NCBI RefSeq assembly: GCF_008000935.1
Contig: NZ_CP042831.1
Span: forward strand, 1,302,001-1,366,000
Origin: Flavobacterium alkalisoli
Lineage (GTDB): Bacteria; Bacteroidota; Bacteroidia; Flavobacteriales; Flavobacteriaceae
Length of the DNA: 64,000 nucleotides
Direction: 5' to 3'
In this document: piece by piece, positions 49,919 through 58,004 of the stretch
Numbering within the stretch: the first letter of the stretch is position 1
Layout of the letters: every line of letters starts with the position of its first letter
Program-made: the position numbers and the translations under genes
Notes under the pieces: generated by a model
Told to the model about the DNA's origin: nothing
What the model saw: the letters and a program-made list of their open reading frames with translations, nothing else
Databases searched by the model: none

Positions 49919-50809
49919 TTAACCTTTTTTAATGTTTATGCTAAACGGTAAATTATAACTTGTTCTAACAGGTCTTCCGTCTATTTGCCCCGGAGTCCAT
50001 TTTTGTGTAAGCGAACTAAATGCTTTTATAACCTGTTCGCTAAATCCGTAACCTGGATCGTCTATCGCCTTAATGTTAGAAAGTGTACCGTCTTTTTCTA
50101 TTACAAACGAAATATTTACTTTATAATCGCCTTCAGGTATTGCCTGTTTAACTACAAATTTCCTGCTTATCTGAACATAAAATGCCTGTGTGCCACCGGG
50201 AAACTCCGGTTGTTTGGTAAGCTTCTCCGGACTGAAAACCCTGTTAAAGTTTATATGGTCTGTTTGCAGGCTGTCATGTTCCTTTTTAATGGTAAATTCT
50301 ATTGTTTCAGATTCTTTACTTTTTAGTTCTTCACCTTTTAATGCTGTTGTCGGCAAAGTTGTTTTTTGGGCAACAGGAGCCTCTTTTTTAGCAGGCGCCG
50401 GTTCTTTCTTTACGGCAGCAACTGCAACCGGTTCTTTTTTAGGCTCAGGTTTCTTAGGCTCTTCCTTTATAACCGGTTTCTCTTCCGGTATGTCAGCAAC
50501 TATCTGTTTTTCTTCAGGAGCCGGATCTGTAACCACTGGCTCATTTATTATTTGTTGAGGTTGTTCAGTTTTAATAACTGCAGGTTCAATATTTTCTTTT
50601 TCTAAATAATTAAAAATAACTATACTGCCGGCAATGGCTATAACTCCTGTTGCAATAAGTGCTTTATACATAACCCCTTTTCTAACCATAGCAGGGTTAG
50701 GGGTAATGTTAAGTTGTTCTTCTATTCTAGACCACAACTGATCCCCCGGCGGTTCGTTAAACGAATCGCTCCGATCCTTAAAATGTTTAAACAGTTCGTT
50801 ATCTTTCAT
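49919..50809 (-). CDS. anti-sigma-like membrane protein with TonB C-terminal domain
   Basis: A 296-residue protein. The cytoplasmic N-terminus (MKDNELFKHFKDRSDSFNEP ... LWSRIEEQLN) resembles FecR/anti-sigma N-termini, a TM segment lies at about 45-66 (MYKALIATGVIAIAGSIVIF), then a Pro/Glu/Lys-rich spacer (about 70-150) and a TonB-CTD (FPGGTQAFYVQISRKF ... IEKDGTLSNIKAIDDPGYGF). It overlaps the ECF sigma gene by 11 bp, so it should be its anti-sigma partner, and the TonB domain may report envelope state. Confidence 0.8.
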   Translation of the reverse strand: MKDNELFKHFKDRSDSFNEPPGDQLWSRIEEQLNITPNPAMVRKGVMYKALIATGVIAIAGSIVIFNYLEKENIEPAVIKTEQPQQIINEPVVTDPAPEEKQIVADIPEEKPVIKEEPKKPEPKKEPVAVAAVKKEPAPAKKEAPVAQKTTLPTTALKGEELKSKESETIEFTIKKEHDSLQTDHINFNRVFSPEKLTKQPEFPGGTQAFYVQISRKFVVKQAIPEGDYKVNISFVIEKDGTLSNIKAIDDPGYGFSEQVIKAFSSLTQKWTPGQIDGRPVRTSYNLPFSINIKKG

Positions 50810-51344
50810 AGTTTACTGCTTTTGGGGTTAGTGAGCTAAAAAAAGTTTTTTTTAATTTCTCTTTTGCATAGCTAAGCTGCGATTTTGATGTTCCTTCGCT
50901 TATTCCAAGCTGTTCAGCAATTTCAGCATGCTTATAGCCTTCTATAGCATACAGGTTAAATACTATTCTTGCTCCTTCAGGCAGGTAGTTCAGCATTTTT
51001 TCAACATCATCACGCCAAAGGTCACTGTCATTATTTAATACCGGTATGGATACATCATCCGTACTCACTTCATTTTTAAAATTCGTCTTTTTTCGTAACT
51101 CCATAAGGCAGCAGTTAACAGCTATCCTTAAAATCCAGCCTTCAAAACTTCCCTGGTTATTGTACTGGCTTATTTTTTGAAAAACAGTAAGAAAAGTGTT
51201 CATAACCATTTCTTCGGCACGCTCATGGTCTTTCATGTAACGTTTACAAATACCCATTACCTTAGAGCCATAGGTTTTGTAGACATGATTCTGTGTGAGC
51301 CTGTCCTGTTTTTTGCAGCCTTGTATCAATTGCTGTTCGGTCAT
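50799..51344 (-). CDS. ECF RNA polymerase sigma factor
   Basis: A 181-residue ECF sigma factor: region 2 (VYKTYGSKVMGICKRYMKDH, then ERAEEMVMNTFLTVFQKI and FEGWILRIAVNCCLMELRK) and region 4 (LPEGARIVFNLYAIEGYKHA, EIAEQLGISEGTSKSQLSYA). It is similar to the one at 8362 and likewise followed by a membrane partner with an 11-bp overlap. It lies 10 bp after the WG-repeat gene on the same strand. Confidence 0.93.
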   Translation of the reverse strand: MTEQQLIQGCKKQDRLTQNHVYKTYGSKVMGICKRYMKDHERAEEMVMNTFLTVFQKISQYNNQGSFEGWILRIAVNCCLMELRKKTNFKNEVSTDDVSIPVLNNDSDLWRDDVEKMLNYLPEGARIVFNLYAIEGYKHAEIAEQLGISEGTSKSQLSYAKEKLKKTFFSSLTPKAVNYER

Positions 51345-51354
51345 GTATCAGTTG

Positions 51355-51780
51355 TTACTGTTCTGTTCCGTTTTCTGTTGCTATTTCTATGTTGCTGTAT
51401 ATCGGTTTTACGACTTCCTGTCCGTTGCAGTCTATAAATCCATAAAAACCATCTTTTTCGACCATTATCCATCCGTTAGGATTTTTGTCAGACGTATTCA
51501 TCGATTCATATTGAGGTTTACAAACCTGATTGCCATCAATAAGGCTTATAAGTCCTATAAAACCATCCTTTTCTACAACTGCTGTATCCGGGCAGTAAAT
51601 GCCAAAATCTGTAATATCATCATATATTGCAGGAACTATTTCCTGTCCAAACTCGTCTATATAGCCTGTAAAGCCGTCTTTTTCAACCTTAATCCAGTTT
51701 TCCGGTTTGTTGTTGCTTTTTTCCTGAGCACCAACTGCCGAAGATAAAATAACTAAGGTTGTAATAAAAATATTTCTCAT
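51355..51780 (-). CDS. WG-repeat secreted protein
   Basis: A 141-residue protein with a signal peptide (MRNIFITTLVILSSAVGAQ) and three or four WG/KWG-type repeats of about 35 residues (VEKDGFTGYIDEFGQEIVPA, VEKDGFIGLISLIDGNQVCK, VEKDGFYGFIDCNGQEVVKP). WG repeats are beta-strand pairs of unknown binding role. It is first of the WG-sigma-anti-sigma group, 10 bp ahead of the sigma gene, so it may be a sensor or product of that regulon. Confidence 0.87.
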   Translation of the reverse strand: MRNIFITTLVILSSAVGAQEKSNNKPENWIKVEKDGFTGYIDEFGQEIVPAIYDDITDFGIYCPDTAVVEKDGFIGLISLIDGNQVCKPQYESMNTSDKNPNGWIMVEKDGFYGFIDCNGQEVVKPIYSNIEIATENGTEQ

Positions 51781-51852
51781 AAAAATAAGGTGTGGCGTTG
51801 AGATCTTATTTATAAAGATGCAGGTGTGAAAAAAAGGGTTGGAATGAAATAA

Positions 51853-51883
51853 AAAAAATCTGCCTTTTGAGCAGATTTTTTTA
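51853..51883 (-). terminator. terminator after the M20 peptidase gene
   Basis: Hairpin AATCTGC / GCAGATT with a CTTTTGA loop and flanking T/A runs, 16 bp after the stop of the peptidase gene at 51899. Confidence 0.85.
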
Positions 51884-51898
51884 TTAGGAAAGATGAGG

Positions 51899-53287
51899 TT
51901 ATTTGCTCATCTCTGTAAAATGCTTGTAAAATAAAGGAATTGTCTCAATACCTTTAAGATAATTGAATATGCCGAAATGTTCGTTAGGGGAGTGGATAGC
52001 ATCACTGTCTAGACCAAAGCCCATCATTATCGTTTTGCTCTTAAGTTCTTTTTCAAAAAGAGCTACGATAGGAATACTTCCTCCTGAACGAACCGGAATT
52101 GGCTTAACGTTAAAACTTTCCTCGTAAGCGGCAGCAGCGGCCTGATACCCTATACTGTCTATAGGGGTAACATAAGCCTGACCACCATGATGAGGAGTAA
52201 CTTTTACCTTTACACCCTTTGGAGCAAGGCTCTCAAAATGTTTGGTGAACAGTTCTGTTATTTCTTTCCAGTCCTGGTCCGGTACTAAACGCATAGATAT
52301 TTTTGCGTAAGCTTTGCTTGCAATAACCGTTTTTGCACCTTCTCCTGTATATCCACCCCAAATACCGTTTACATCAAGTGTAGGGCGTATAGAGTTTCTT
52401 TCGTTTGTTGTGTAGGTTGCTTCGCCATATACATCGTCAATGTCAAGGGCTCTTTTGTAAGCTTCAAGAGAGAATGGTGCTTTTGCCATTTCATCCCTCT
52501 CTTCGCGTGATAGCTCTTCTACTTTATCATAAAAACCGGGAATGGTAATATGGTTGTTTTCGTCGTGAAGCTGAGCAATCATTTTAGCTAATATGTTGAT
52601 AGGGTTAGCTACCGCACCACCATATAATCCTGAATGCAGGTCGCGGTTAGGTCCTGTAACTTCTACCTCTACATAGCTAAGACCTCTTAATCCTGTAGTA
52701 ATTGATGGCTGTGTGTTAGATATCATTCCGGTATCCGAAATTAATATCACGTCATTTTTAAGTTTTTCCTGATTGCGCTCCACAAACCAGCTTAGGCTTG
52801 GTGAACCAACTTCTTCCTCGCCTTCAATCATGAATTTTACGTTACACGGCAGGTTGTTGTTTTGAGTCATGTACTCAAGTGCCTTAACGTGCATGTACAT
52901 TTGCCCTTTATCATCACATGCCCCGCGTGCAAAAATTGCACCTTCAGGGTGAAGCTCAGTAGTTTTTACAACAGGCTCAAAAGGAGGTGATGTCCAAAGA
53001 TCAACCGGATCTGGTGGCTGAACATCATAATGCCCGTATACTAATACTGTTGGAAGGTTTGGATCTATAATCTTTTCGCCGTAAACAATTGGGTAACCCG
53101 GAGTTTCGCAAAGCTCAACTTTGTCGCAGCCCGCTTTCTCTAAACTTTCTTTTACGGCTTCGGCAGTGTTTACAACATCCTGAGAGTAGGCGCTGTCGGC
53201 ACTAACCGACGGTATTTTTAATAATTCTATCAGTTCGTTAATAAATCGGTCTTTATGCTGTCCGACATAGCTTTTTATGTTATCCAT
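51899..53287 (-). CDS. M20-family dipeptidase
   Basis: A 462-residue zinc peptidase. I start at MDNIKSYVGQHKDRFINEL (53287), since the longer frame adds 22 hydrophobic residues outside the family. Zinc ligands and catalytic residues: VYGHYDVQPPDP (His, Asp), ARGACDDKGQMY (Asp), EGEEEVGSPS (catalytic Glu-Glu) and DAIHSPNEHF (His). The lid domain has the conserved RDLHSGLYGG. It cleaves dipeptides (carnosinase/peptidase-V-like). Single gene. Confidence 0.92.
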   Translation of the reverse strand: MDNIKSYVGQHKDRFINELIELLKIPSVSADSAYSQDVVNTAEAVKESLEKAGCDKVELCETPGYPIVYGEKIIDPNLPTVLVYGHYDVQPPDPVDLWTSPPFEPVVKTTELHPEGAIFARGACDDKGQMYMHVKALEYMTQNNNLPCNVKFMIEGEEEVGSPSLSWFVERNQEKLKNDVILISDTGMISNTQPSITTGLRGLSYVEVEVTGPNRDLHSGLYGGAVANPINILAKMIAQLHDENNHITIPGFYDKVEELSREERDEMAKAPFSLEAYKRALDIDDVYGEATYTTNERNSIRPTLDVNGIWGGYTGEGAKTVIASKAYAKISMRLVPDQDWKEITELFTKHFESLAPKGVKVKVTPHHGGQAYVTPIDSIGYQAAAAAYEESFNVKPIPVRSGGSIPIVALFEKELKSKTIMMGFGLDSDAIHSPNEHFGIFNYLKGIETIPLFYKHFTEMSK

Positions 53288-53360
53288 CTTAAAATTAATG
53301 ATATAGAATTGATGTCCAAAAATACAAAAAAATAAATTTAAAAAATTTTTCATTTTTTCT

Positions 53361-53389
53361 TTGATTGTTTGAAACTAGTCGTATATTTG
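53361..53389 (+). promoter_or_regulatory. promoter of the first tRNA-Leu
   Basis: TTG at 53361-53363, 18-bp spacer, TATATTTG at 53382-53389. Confidence 0.75.
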
Positions 53390-53431
53390 CACCCTCTTAA
53401 TGAAACAAACTATTAGTTTTATTATCGGCCT

Positions 53432-53513
53432 GCGGGTGTGGTGAAATTGGTAGACACGCCAGACTTAGGATCTGGTGCCTCACGGTGTGTAGGTTCGAGT
53501 CCTATCACCCGCA
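53432..53513 (+). tRNA. tRNA-Leu (anticodon TAG), first copy
   Basis: Class II tRNA of 82 bases: acceptor arms GCGGGTG / CACCCGC, anticodon stem CCAGA / TCTGG with loop CTTAGGA (anticodon TAG), long variable arm and T arm GGTTCGAGTCC, discriminator A. CCA is not encoded. A terminator follows. Confidence 0.96.
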
Positions 53514-53514
53514 C

Positions 53515-53546
53515 AAAAAGCCTCTGATTTTCAGAGGCTTTTTTAT
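53515..53546 (+). terminator. terminator after the first tRNA-Leu
   Basis: Hairpin AAAAAGCCTCTGA / TCAGAGGCTTTTT directly after the tRNA. Confidence 0.9.
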
Positions 53547-53617
53547 TTCTGTCCCTTTCCAGTTTTCTATCTCATTATTTTCAGAAAATTTATTTCAAGA
53601 AGTCGTTCAAATTTACT

Positions 53618-53646
53618 TTGAAGTTTAAAAACTATGCGTATATTTG
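53618..53646 (+). promoter_or_regulatory. promoter of the second tRNA-Leu
   Basis: TTG at 53618-53620, 18-bp spacer, TATATTTG at 53639-53646. Confidence 0.75.
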
Positions 53647-53689
53647 CAGCCGTAATAATGAAACACACTATTAGTTTTATTATCAGCCT

Positions 53690-53771
53690 GCGGGTGTGGT
53701 GAAATTGGTAGACACGCCAGACTTAGGATCTGGTGCCTCACGGTGTGTAGGTTCGAGTCCTATCACCCGCA
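53690..53771 (+). tRNA. tRNA-Leu (anticodon TAG), second copy
   Basis: Base-for-base the same 82-base tRNA as the first copy, 258 bp downstream, with its own promoter. The leader is also nearly duplicated (TATTAGTTTTATTAT before each tRNA). It borders the second accessory region, so its 3' end is a candidate attachment site. Confidence 0.96.
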
Positions 53772-54251
53772 CAAATAGATAAGCCTATTTACTTGAAATA
53801 TAGTGGATAGGCTTTTTTTATTGGAATGTTTTCCCCTGAAAAATACCCTATTTTATTTTTCTGGCTATATCTGAACGTGGTTGTATCCTATTGTTTGTTT
53901 CTAAGTCTAAATGCCCGTTAAGATATGAAAGCTTTTTTATATATAGGTCTTTGATTGTGTTAAATATTTAGTTAAAACATAGTTAAAAACAGATGTGATT
54001 TTCTTTTTGGATTAGTTTTAAGTGTTTCATAAATAATAGATTAACTATTTTTTCAGATTTTAACACTTACAGCCTGTCTATTGTCTAATCCCTTGATTTT
54101 TCGTATCTTTGCAATCGAAAATTTAAATATTTTCTTTTCATTCCCCAACTTTCTGATGCATCACCAAAGTTGTTAGTACCAAATTTTTTTTAAAACCAAT
54201 CTTCCCCTAACTATACTATCCGTAGGGGTGGGTAATTATTGACTATATATT
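53772..54251 (+). other. 480-bp region after tRNA-Leu without a gene
   Basis: It holds a tRNA terminator (AAGCCTAT 53781-53788 / ATAGGCTT 53807-53814, then T7), AT-rich sequence, a good promoter at 54081-54111, and an inverted repeat CAACTTT (about 54148) / AAAGTTG (about 54168) in the leader of the HTH gene. I see no credible ORF or second att copy in the window. Confidence 0.65.
54081..54111 (+). promoter_or_regulatory. promoter upstream of the excisionase-like gene
   Basis: TTG at 54081-54083, 20-bp spacer, TATCTTTG at 54104-54111; the leader to the ATG at 54252 is about 135 bases and contains an inverted repeat. Confidence 0.7.
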
Positions 54252-54548
54252 ATGGCACAAACGGTAACGATGCTTCATTTAACGAAAGAAGAACTCAGGG
54301 CAGAAGTAAGAGCAGAAATTTATGACTTGATAAATGTGTTAGAAAGGAGGCAATGTCCACCTTGCAATGAATCTAAACCAGAAATAAAGCTATTTTACAC
54401 GAGAGCAGAAACTTGTAAACTACTTAATGTGTCTTTGTCAACCCTCCAAAACTGGAAAACACAGCATATTTTAGTGCCAAACAAGATTAAAGGAAGGGTT
54501 TTGTATTCAAAACAGAGTATAGATGATTTTTTAAGAATGTCAGCTTAG
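54252..54548 (+). CDS. excisionase-like helix-turn-helix protein
   Basis: A 98-residue protein: a helical N-terminus with a CPPC pair (about 36-39), then a MerR-like HTH_17 (LFYTRAETCKLLNVSLSTLQ, NWKTQHILVPNKIKGRVLYS, KQSIDDFLRMS). This is the usual DNA-binding/excisionase partner at the edge of Bacteroidetes integrative elements. It precedes the Rep-like gene. Confidence 0.87.
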   Translation: MAQTVTMLHLTKEELRAEVRAEIYDLINVLERRQCPPCNESKPEIKLFYTRAETCKLLNVSLSTLQNWKTQHILVPNKIKGRVLYSKQSIDDFLRMSA

Positions 54549-54704
54549 GTAATTCTTTGTATTGTTTTGATATACCATTAAAGTAAGTTGTTGATTTCCT
54601 GTGTCATAACGGTTGTTCCCCTTTTCCCCTATACTATAATTTTAATAATCCTTTATATGGCTATAGTCATGCAGGTATCGCTATGCCAGAAATATAATTA
54701 TATC

Positions 54705-55622
54705 ATGTTAGACTATGTTAAATTTAAGGTTCTTGAAAGGGAGTCTTTAGAGAATCATATTAATCATACACGTATCGTCGATTTAAGTACATCCCTGAAC
54801 CTTTTCACGGGAGAGGAAGAAAGATGTCCACTAAAGGGTAAATATTTCAATATGGATGTTGTATTGACTTGTAAAGGGGCTTATGTCGACGGTAGTATTC
54901 ATATCCTGCAAAATCTTTTAAAAGGTGGGGAGAAACAAAATTATAATGACCTCAGTTTTTACTCAGCAAGAGAAAGTGTAGGTCATTTAATTAAAGTTCT
55001 GGGAATTAATAAAAAAACTTCCTTAACTAACCTTGAATTTGGCTTAAATATTTGTATATCAAAAGACCCAAAGCAATTTTTAAAATTTAATCTGCTAATG
55101 TATGATTCTCATGGTCATAGCAAAGATTCACCTTTTCGTGGTAGAGGAGATTACAAAGAATACCAAAGGACTGACTACTACATAAAGGTTTACAACAAGT
55201 CTAAACATTACGGATTTAAAAGTAATATTCTCCGTCTTGAAGTCAAGATAATACAAAAAAGAAAGCTTCAGAAGCTCGGCATATTTTCACTTGAAGACCT
55301 GCAAAAAGAAGATGTTATTAGAAGACTTTATTCGTTTATGTGGGGAGAATTACAAAAGCTAAACATAATAGATGATTATAGAAGCATAAATATGACATTA
55401 GAAGACATGAATAGACTAAACGAGTATACCAATCCCAATTACTGGAATATACTTCGTAGAGACCGTACTAATAAGGTTGTAAATGACAGGAAAAAGAAAT
55501 TTAAATCTCTCATTATTAAATATGGACTGGATACTATTCAGAAAGAAATACTTTCAAAAGTATCGGATAAATTTAACCAGATGATGGAAGTTCCAGAATC
55601 TAATTTAAAAATGGCTGCTTAG
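54705..55622 (+). CDS. putative replication initiator-like protein
   Basis: A 305-residue protein from MLDYVKFKVLERES (54705); the longer frame to 54588 would add a hydrophobic 39-residue tail that is probably not translated. Motifs resembling phage/plasmid Rep of the II/X type: LEFGLNICISKDPKQFLKFN, then IKVYNKSKHYGF and ILRLEVKIIQKRKLQKLG. I cannot see a clear HUH motif, and the Tyr in KVYNKS is a candidate. Its place behind an excisionase-like gene fits the replication module of an integrative element. The assignment is tentative. Confidence 0.45.
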   Translation: MLDYVKFKVLERESLENHINHTRIVDLSTSLNLFTGEEERCPLKGKYFNMDVVLTCKGAYVDGSIHILQNLLKGGEKQNYNDLSFYSARESVGHLIKVLGINKKTSLTNLEFGLNICISKDPKQFLKFNLLMYDSHGHSKDSPFRGRGDYKEYQRTDYYIKVYNKSKHYGFKSNILRLEVKIIQKRKLQKLGIFSLEDLQKEDVIRRLYSFMWGELQKLNIIDDYRSINMTLEDMNRLNEYTNPNYWNILRRDRTNKVVNDRKKKFKSLIIKYGLDTIQKEILSKVSDKFNQMMEVPESNLKMAA

Positions 55623-55652
55623 GGAGTGAATGTCAATTATAGCAGGTACGAC

Positions 55653-55680
55653 AAACCCACCTTTCTACTGGTGGGTTTTC
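55653..55680. terminator. bidirectional terminator after the Rep-like gene
   Basis: Hairpin AAACCCACC / GGTGGGTTT with loop TTTCTACT between convergent genes. Confidence 0.82.
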
Positions 55681-55681
55681 A

Positions 55682-56629
55682 CTACAATGTTATTTGTTGA
55701 AATTTCTTGTACTCCATAAATTTTTCCCAATTACTGAGAGCTGGCGATTCAGCAAATCCTGTATCTGGATTCATAGAGACTATTTGAAAACCTCCTTGCT
55801 TTATAATGGGAGTGTGGGGTTTGTAATTTTCTCTAAACTCGTCATACATTCCATTTAAAACCAATGAAATGTCTAAAAGAGTTTCTTTTATCAGTTTAAA
55901 AGAGGCAAAAGTTACACAGTAATCTAAATCCTGGCTAATTATTTTTTTAAGATTAGATTTTATTTTTTCGGAGCATTCAAATTGAGTAATTACTTTTCCT
56001 CTTCCGGATTTTATTTTTAAAGAAACATTTGCAAAGGAAGTAGATTTTTTCCTATGGATTAGCTCTGCTCTGTAATCATTAAACTTGCTAACAAAGTCTG
56101 CGTCAACCTTTTTAATATTTGCAACAAATTTCCTGCCTGAAAACTCACCGTTCGGATTATAGCAATGCTTAACTAATGTAATCCATTGAAGCTTAGTTTG
56201 AGGGTTTTTTCCAAATACATATTGGGTTAACATCGCTAAATAATCGAAACAAGAAGACAAGTGAAAAATAATACTGTCGTATATTGCCATTATTTCATCC
56301 GCAGCATTTTCAAAATACGGATTACTTCCCCAAAAGCCATCAAAACACGTTGGGTCTTTTTCCAACATTGCCGTAAATCTTCTTTCAATTTCAGCTTTTT
56401 GTATAAGTAATAAATAGAAATGGAGATTAGCGCTCCTTATTCGGTAGTTTATACTGTCCCTTAATTCATAAATTTCGACCTTCCCTTTTGCAGCATCTCC
56501 AAAAACATTATTAATATGATATCCATAATCATGAGATAATGCCATGAACCCTTCATATACTATTCTAATAAGCTGTTTAATTTCTTCTAAGCATTCATTC
56601 GGATTATCAACGAAGATGATTTTTTTCAT
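55682..56629 (-). CDS. HEPN-like protein, unknown cargo gene
   Basis: A 315-residue helical protein. IYDSIIFHLSSCFDYLAMLT (about 117-136) and FNDYRAELIHRKK give R187-x4-H192, the RNase signature of HEPN domains (Rx4-6H). HEPN proteins are RNases in toxin-antitoxin and phage-defence systems. No antitoxin-like small gene is next to it. Single gene in the second accessory region, convergent with the Rep-like gene. Confidence 0.5.
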   Translation of the reverse strand: MKKIIFVDNPNECLEEIKQLIRIVYEGFMALSHDYGYHINNVFGDAAKGKVEIYELRDSINYRIRSANLHFYLLLIQKAEIERRFTAMLEKDPTCFDGFWGSNPYFENAADEIMAIYDSIIFHLSSCFDYLAMLTQYVFGKNPQTKLQWITLVKHCYNPNGEFSGRKFVANIKKVDADFVSKFNDYRAELIHRKKSTSFANVSLKIKSGRGKVITQFECSEKIKSNLKKIISQDLDYCVTFASFKLIKETLLDISLVLNGMYDEFRENYKPHTPIIKQGGFQIVSMNPDTGFAESPALSNWEKFMEYKKFQQITL

Positions 56630-56763
56630 AGCAGAAATAATTTAATATAGTTTAAATATACTAAGTATACTTGTTTTTTAATATCAAATAAGCCGTTGGT
56701 TTTATTTCCTGATATAATGAATAATGATTTTTAATCATTCTTTTAGATAAAAAACATACAGCT

Positions 56764-57300
56764 TTAATCATTACAAAATTTCCTTACTCCTTCACAGGCT
56801 TTTTGGTCGCCTAAATTACAAGCCTGATGTAAATATACACAAGCTGAAAACTCGTCTCCAGTTTTACCTGCAACAATTGCACATTTCATTATGGCATCAA
56901 TATGAGTTGGGTCTAATTCTATAGCATGTTTGTACGCAAATAAAGCATCTTCGTACTTATTCATTTCTTGGCTTATATTGCCATAAATATACCATGAGTC
57001 AACATCTTTATTGTTATACATTATAGACTCCTCTATTTTGTATTGGGCATTAAGCAAATTTCCCTTATTGATTAAAAGTTGTAGTGCTTCTTTTTTTAAT
57101 ACCATAGCCTTAACTGTATCTCGTTCAGGAACAATTGGAGTCATATTTAGGCCTCCTGCTGGTTTTTCAACTTCTTTTTGAACTGTATCAGTAATAAAGA
57201 TTGTGTCCCTGATTATCGTAACGTTATTAGGGTTTGTGTGAGAATTTTGGCAGGACACAATTATCATGACACATGAAAAAAGAATCAGTAAAATTTTCAT
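56764..57300 (-). CDS. TPR/Sel1-like lipoprotein
   Basis: A 178-residue lipoprotein: lipobox ending in Cys17 (CVMIIVSCQN), an acidic linker, then TPR units (about 80-145, WYIYGNISQEMNKYEDALFA and YKHAIELDPTHIDAIMKCAI), then a Sel1-like unit with four Cys (SACVYLHQACNLGDQKACEG). It overlaps the stop of the upstream lipoprotein (TAATG), so the two genes are coupled. Function unknown. Confidence 0.75.
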   Translation of the reverse strand: MKILLILFSCVMIIVSCQNSHTNPNNVTIIRDTIFITDTVQKEVEKPAGGLNMTPIVPERDTVKAMVLKKEALQLLINKGNLLNAQYKIEESIMYNNKDVDSWYIYGNISQEMNKYEDALFAYKHAIELDPTHIDAIMKCAIVAGKTGDEFSACVYLHQACNLGDQKACEGVRKFCND

Positions 57301-57692
57301 TATTGTTTAGTGTATATTGCCTGTATAGGAGTGTAACATTGTATTTGTGAATCTGAAATTTTATGAAATTCATAAGCAGTAGTGTTACTGCCTATAGTTA
57401 TTTCTACAGAATATTCATTATCACTTATATTCTCGTCTACATTAGTAATAACGTTTGTATCCTCATACAATTCAATAGTTTCTTTGTTACACGTGAATAT
57501 TCCAATAGATTTTAAACATAGGTCATCTGAAGTGAATTTAAAACCATAATCTGCATTGTTTTCTAATACCCACTGCCCCTGAATCCATGCAGGAGGATTA
57601 ATTATTGAAGTATGGCTTGCAGAGCTATTATCGTCTGAGCCTGAACAGCTGACGATTAACAAAGCTAAAATAAAAAGTAATAAATGTTTCAT
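57300..57692 (-). CDS. lipocalin-like lipoprotein
   Basis: A 130-residue lipoprotein with a lipobox at Cys16 (LLIVSCSGSDD), a Ser/Asp/Asn linker and a beta-rich lipocalin-like domain (PAWIQGQWVLENNADYGFKF). It resembles the lipoprotein at 30101 in architecture. It is coupled to the TPR gene downstream by TAATG, and divergent from the XRE gene at 57783. Confidence 0.68.
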   Translation of the reverse strand: MKHLLLFILALLIVSCSGSDDNSSASHTSIINPPAWIQGQWVLENNADYGFKFTSDDLCLKSIGIFTCNKETIELYEDTNVITNVDENISDNEYSVEITIGSNTTAYEFHKISDSQIQCYTPIQAIYTKQ

Positions 57693-57782
57693 AAGGTGTA
57701 ATTTGTTGATTTTTCAAATATAGAAATATTTTGAGTACATAAAAGTATCCAAACTGTTTTTTAATGTTTACACCTTTGAAAT

Positions 57783-58004
57783 ATGGAGATTTCAGAGGAC
57801 AAATTCCTGAGTGATTTGGGTATCCGAATCAGACAATTGAGAGAACAAAGAGAGTTTTCTCAGCAGGATTTAGCTGATTATTGTGAAATTCCTAAAATAC
57901 AAATACAAAGGATAGAACTGGCTAAAATCAATACTACTATAAAGACTTTGGTTAAAATAGCAAATGCATTGGGGGTACACCCACGGGACTTATTTAGTAT
58001 TTAG
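57783..58004 (+). CDS. XRE-family HTH regulator
   Basis: A 73-residue, single HTH_XRE protein (LGIRIRQLREQREFSQQDLA, DYCEIPKIQIQRIELAKINT, LGVHPRDLFSI). It is similar to the XRE gene in the first element. It overlaps the convergent nuclease gene by 15 bp and is divergent from the lipoprotein operon, which it may control. Confidence 0.88.
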   Translation: MEISEDKFLSDLGIRIRQLREQREFSQQDLADYCEIPKIQIQRIELAKINTTIKTLVKIANALGVHPRDLFSI

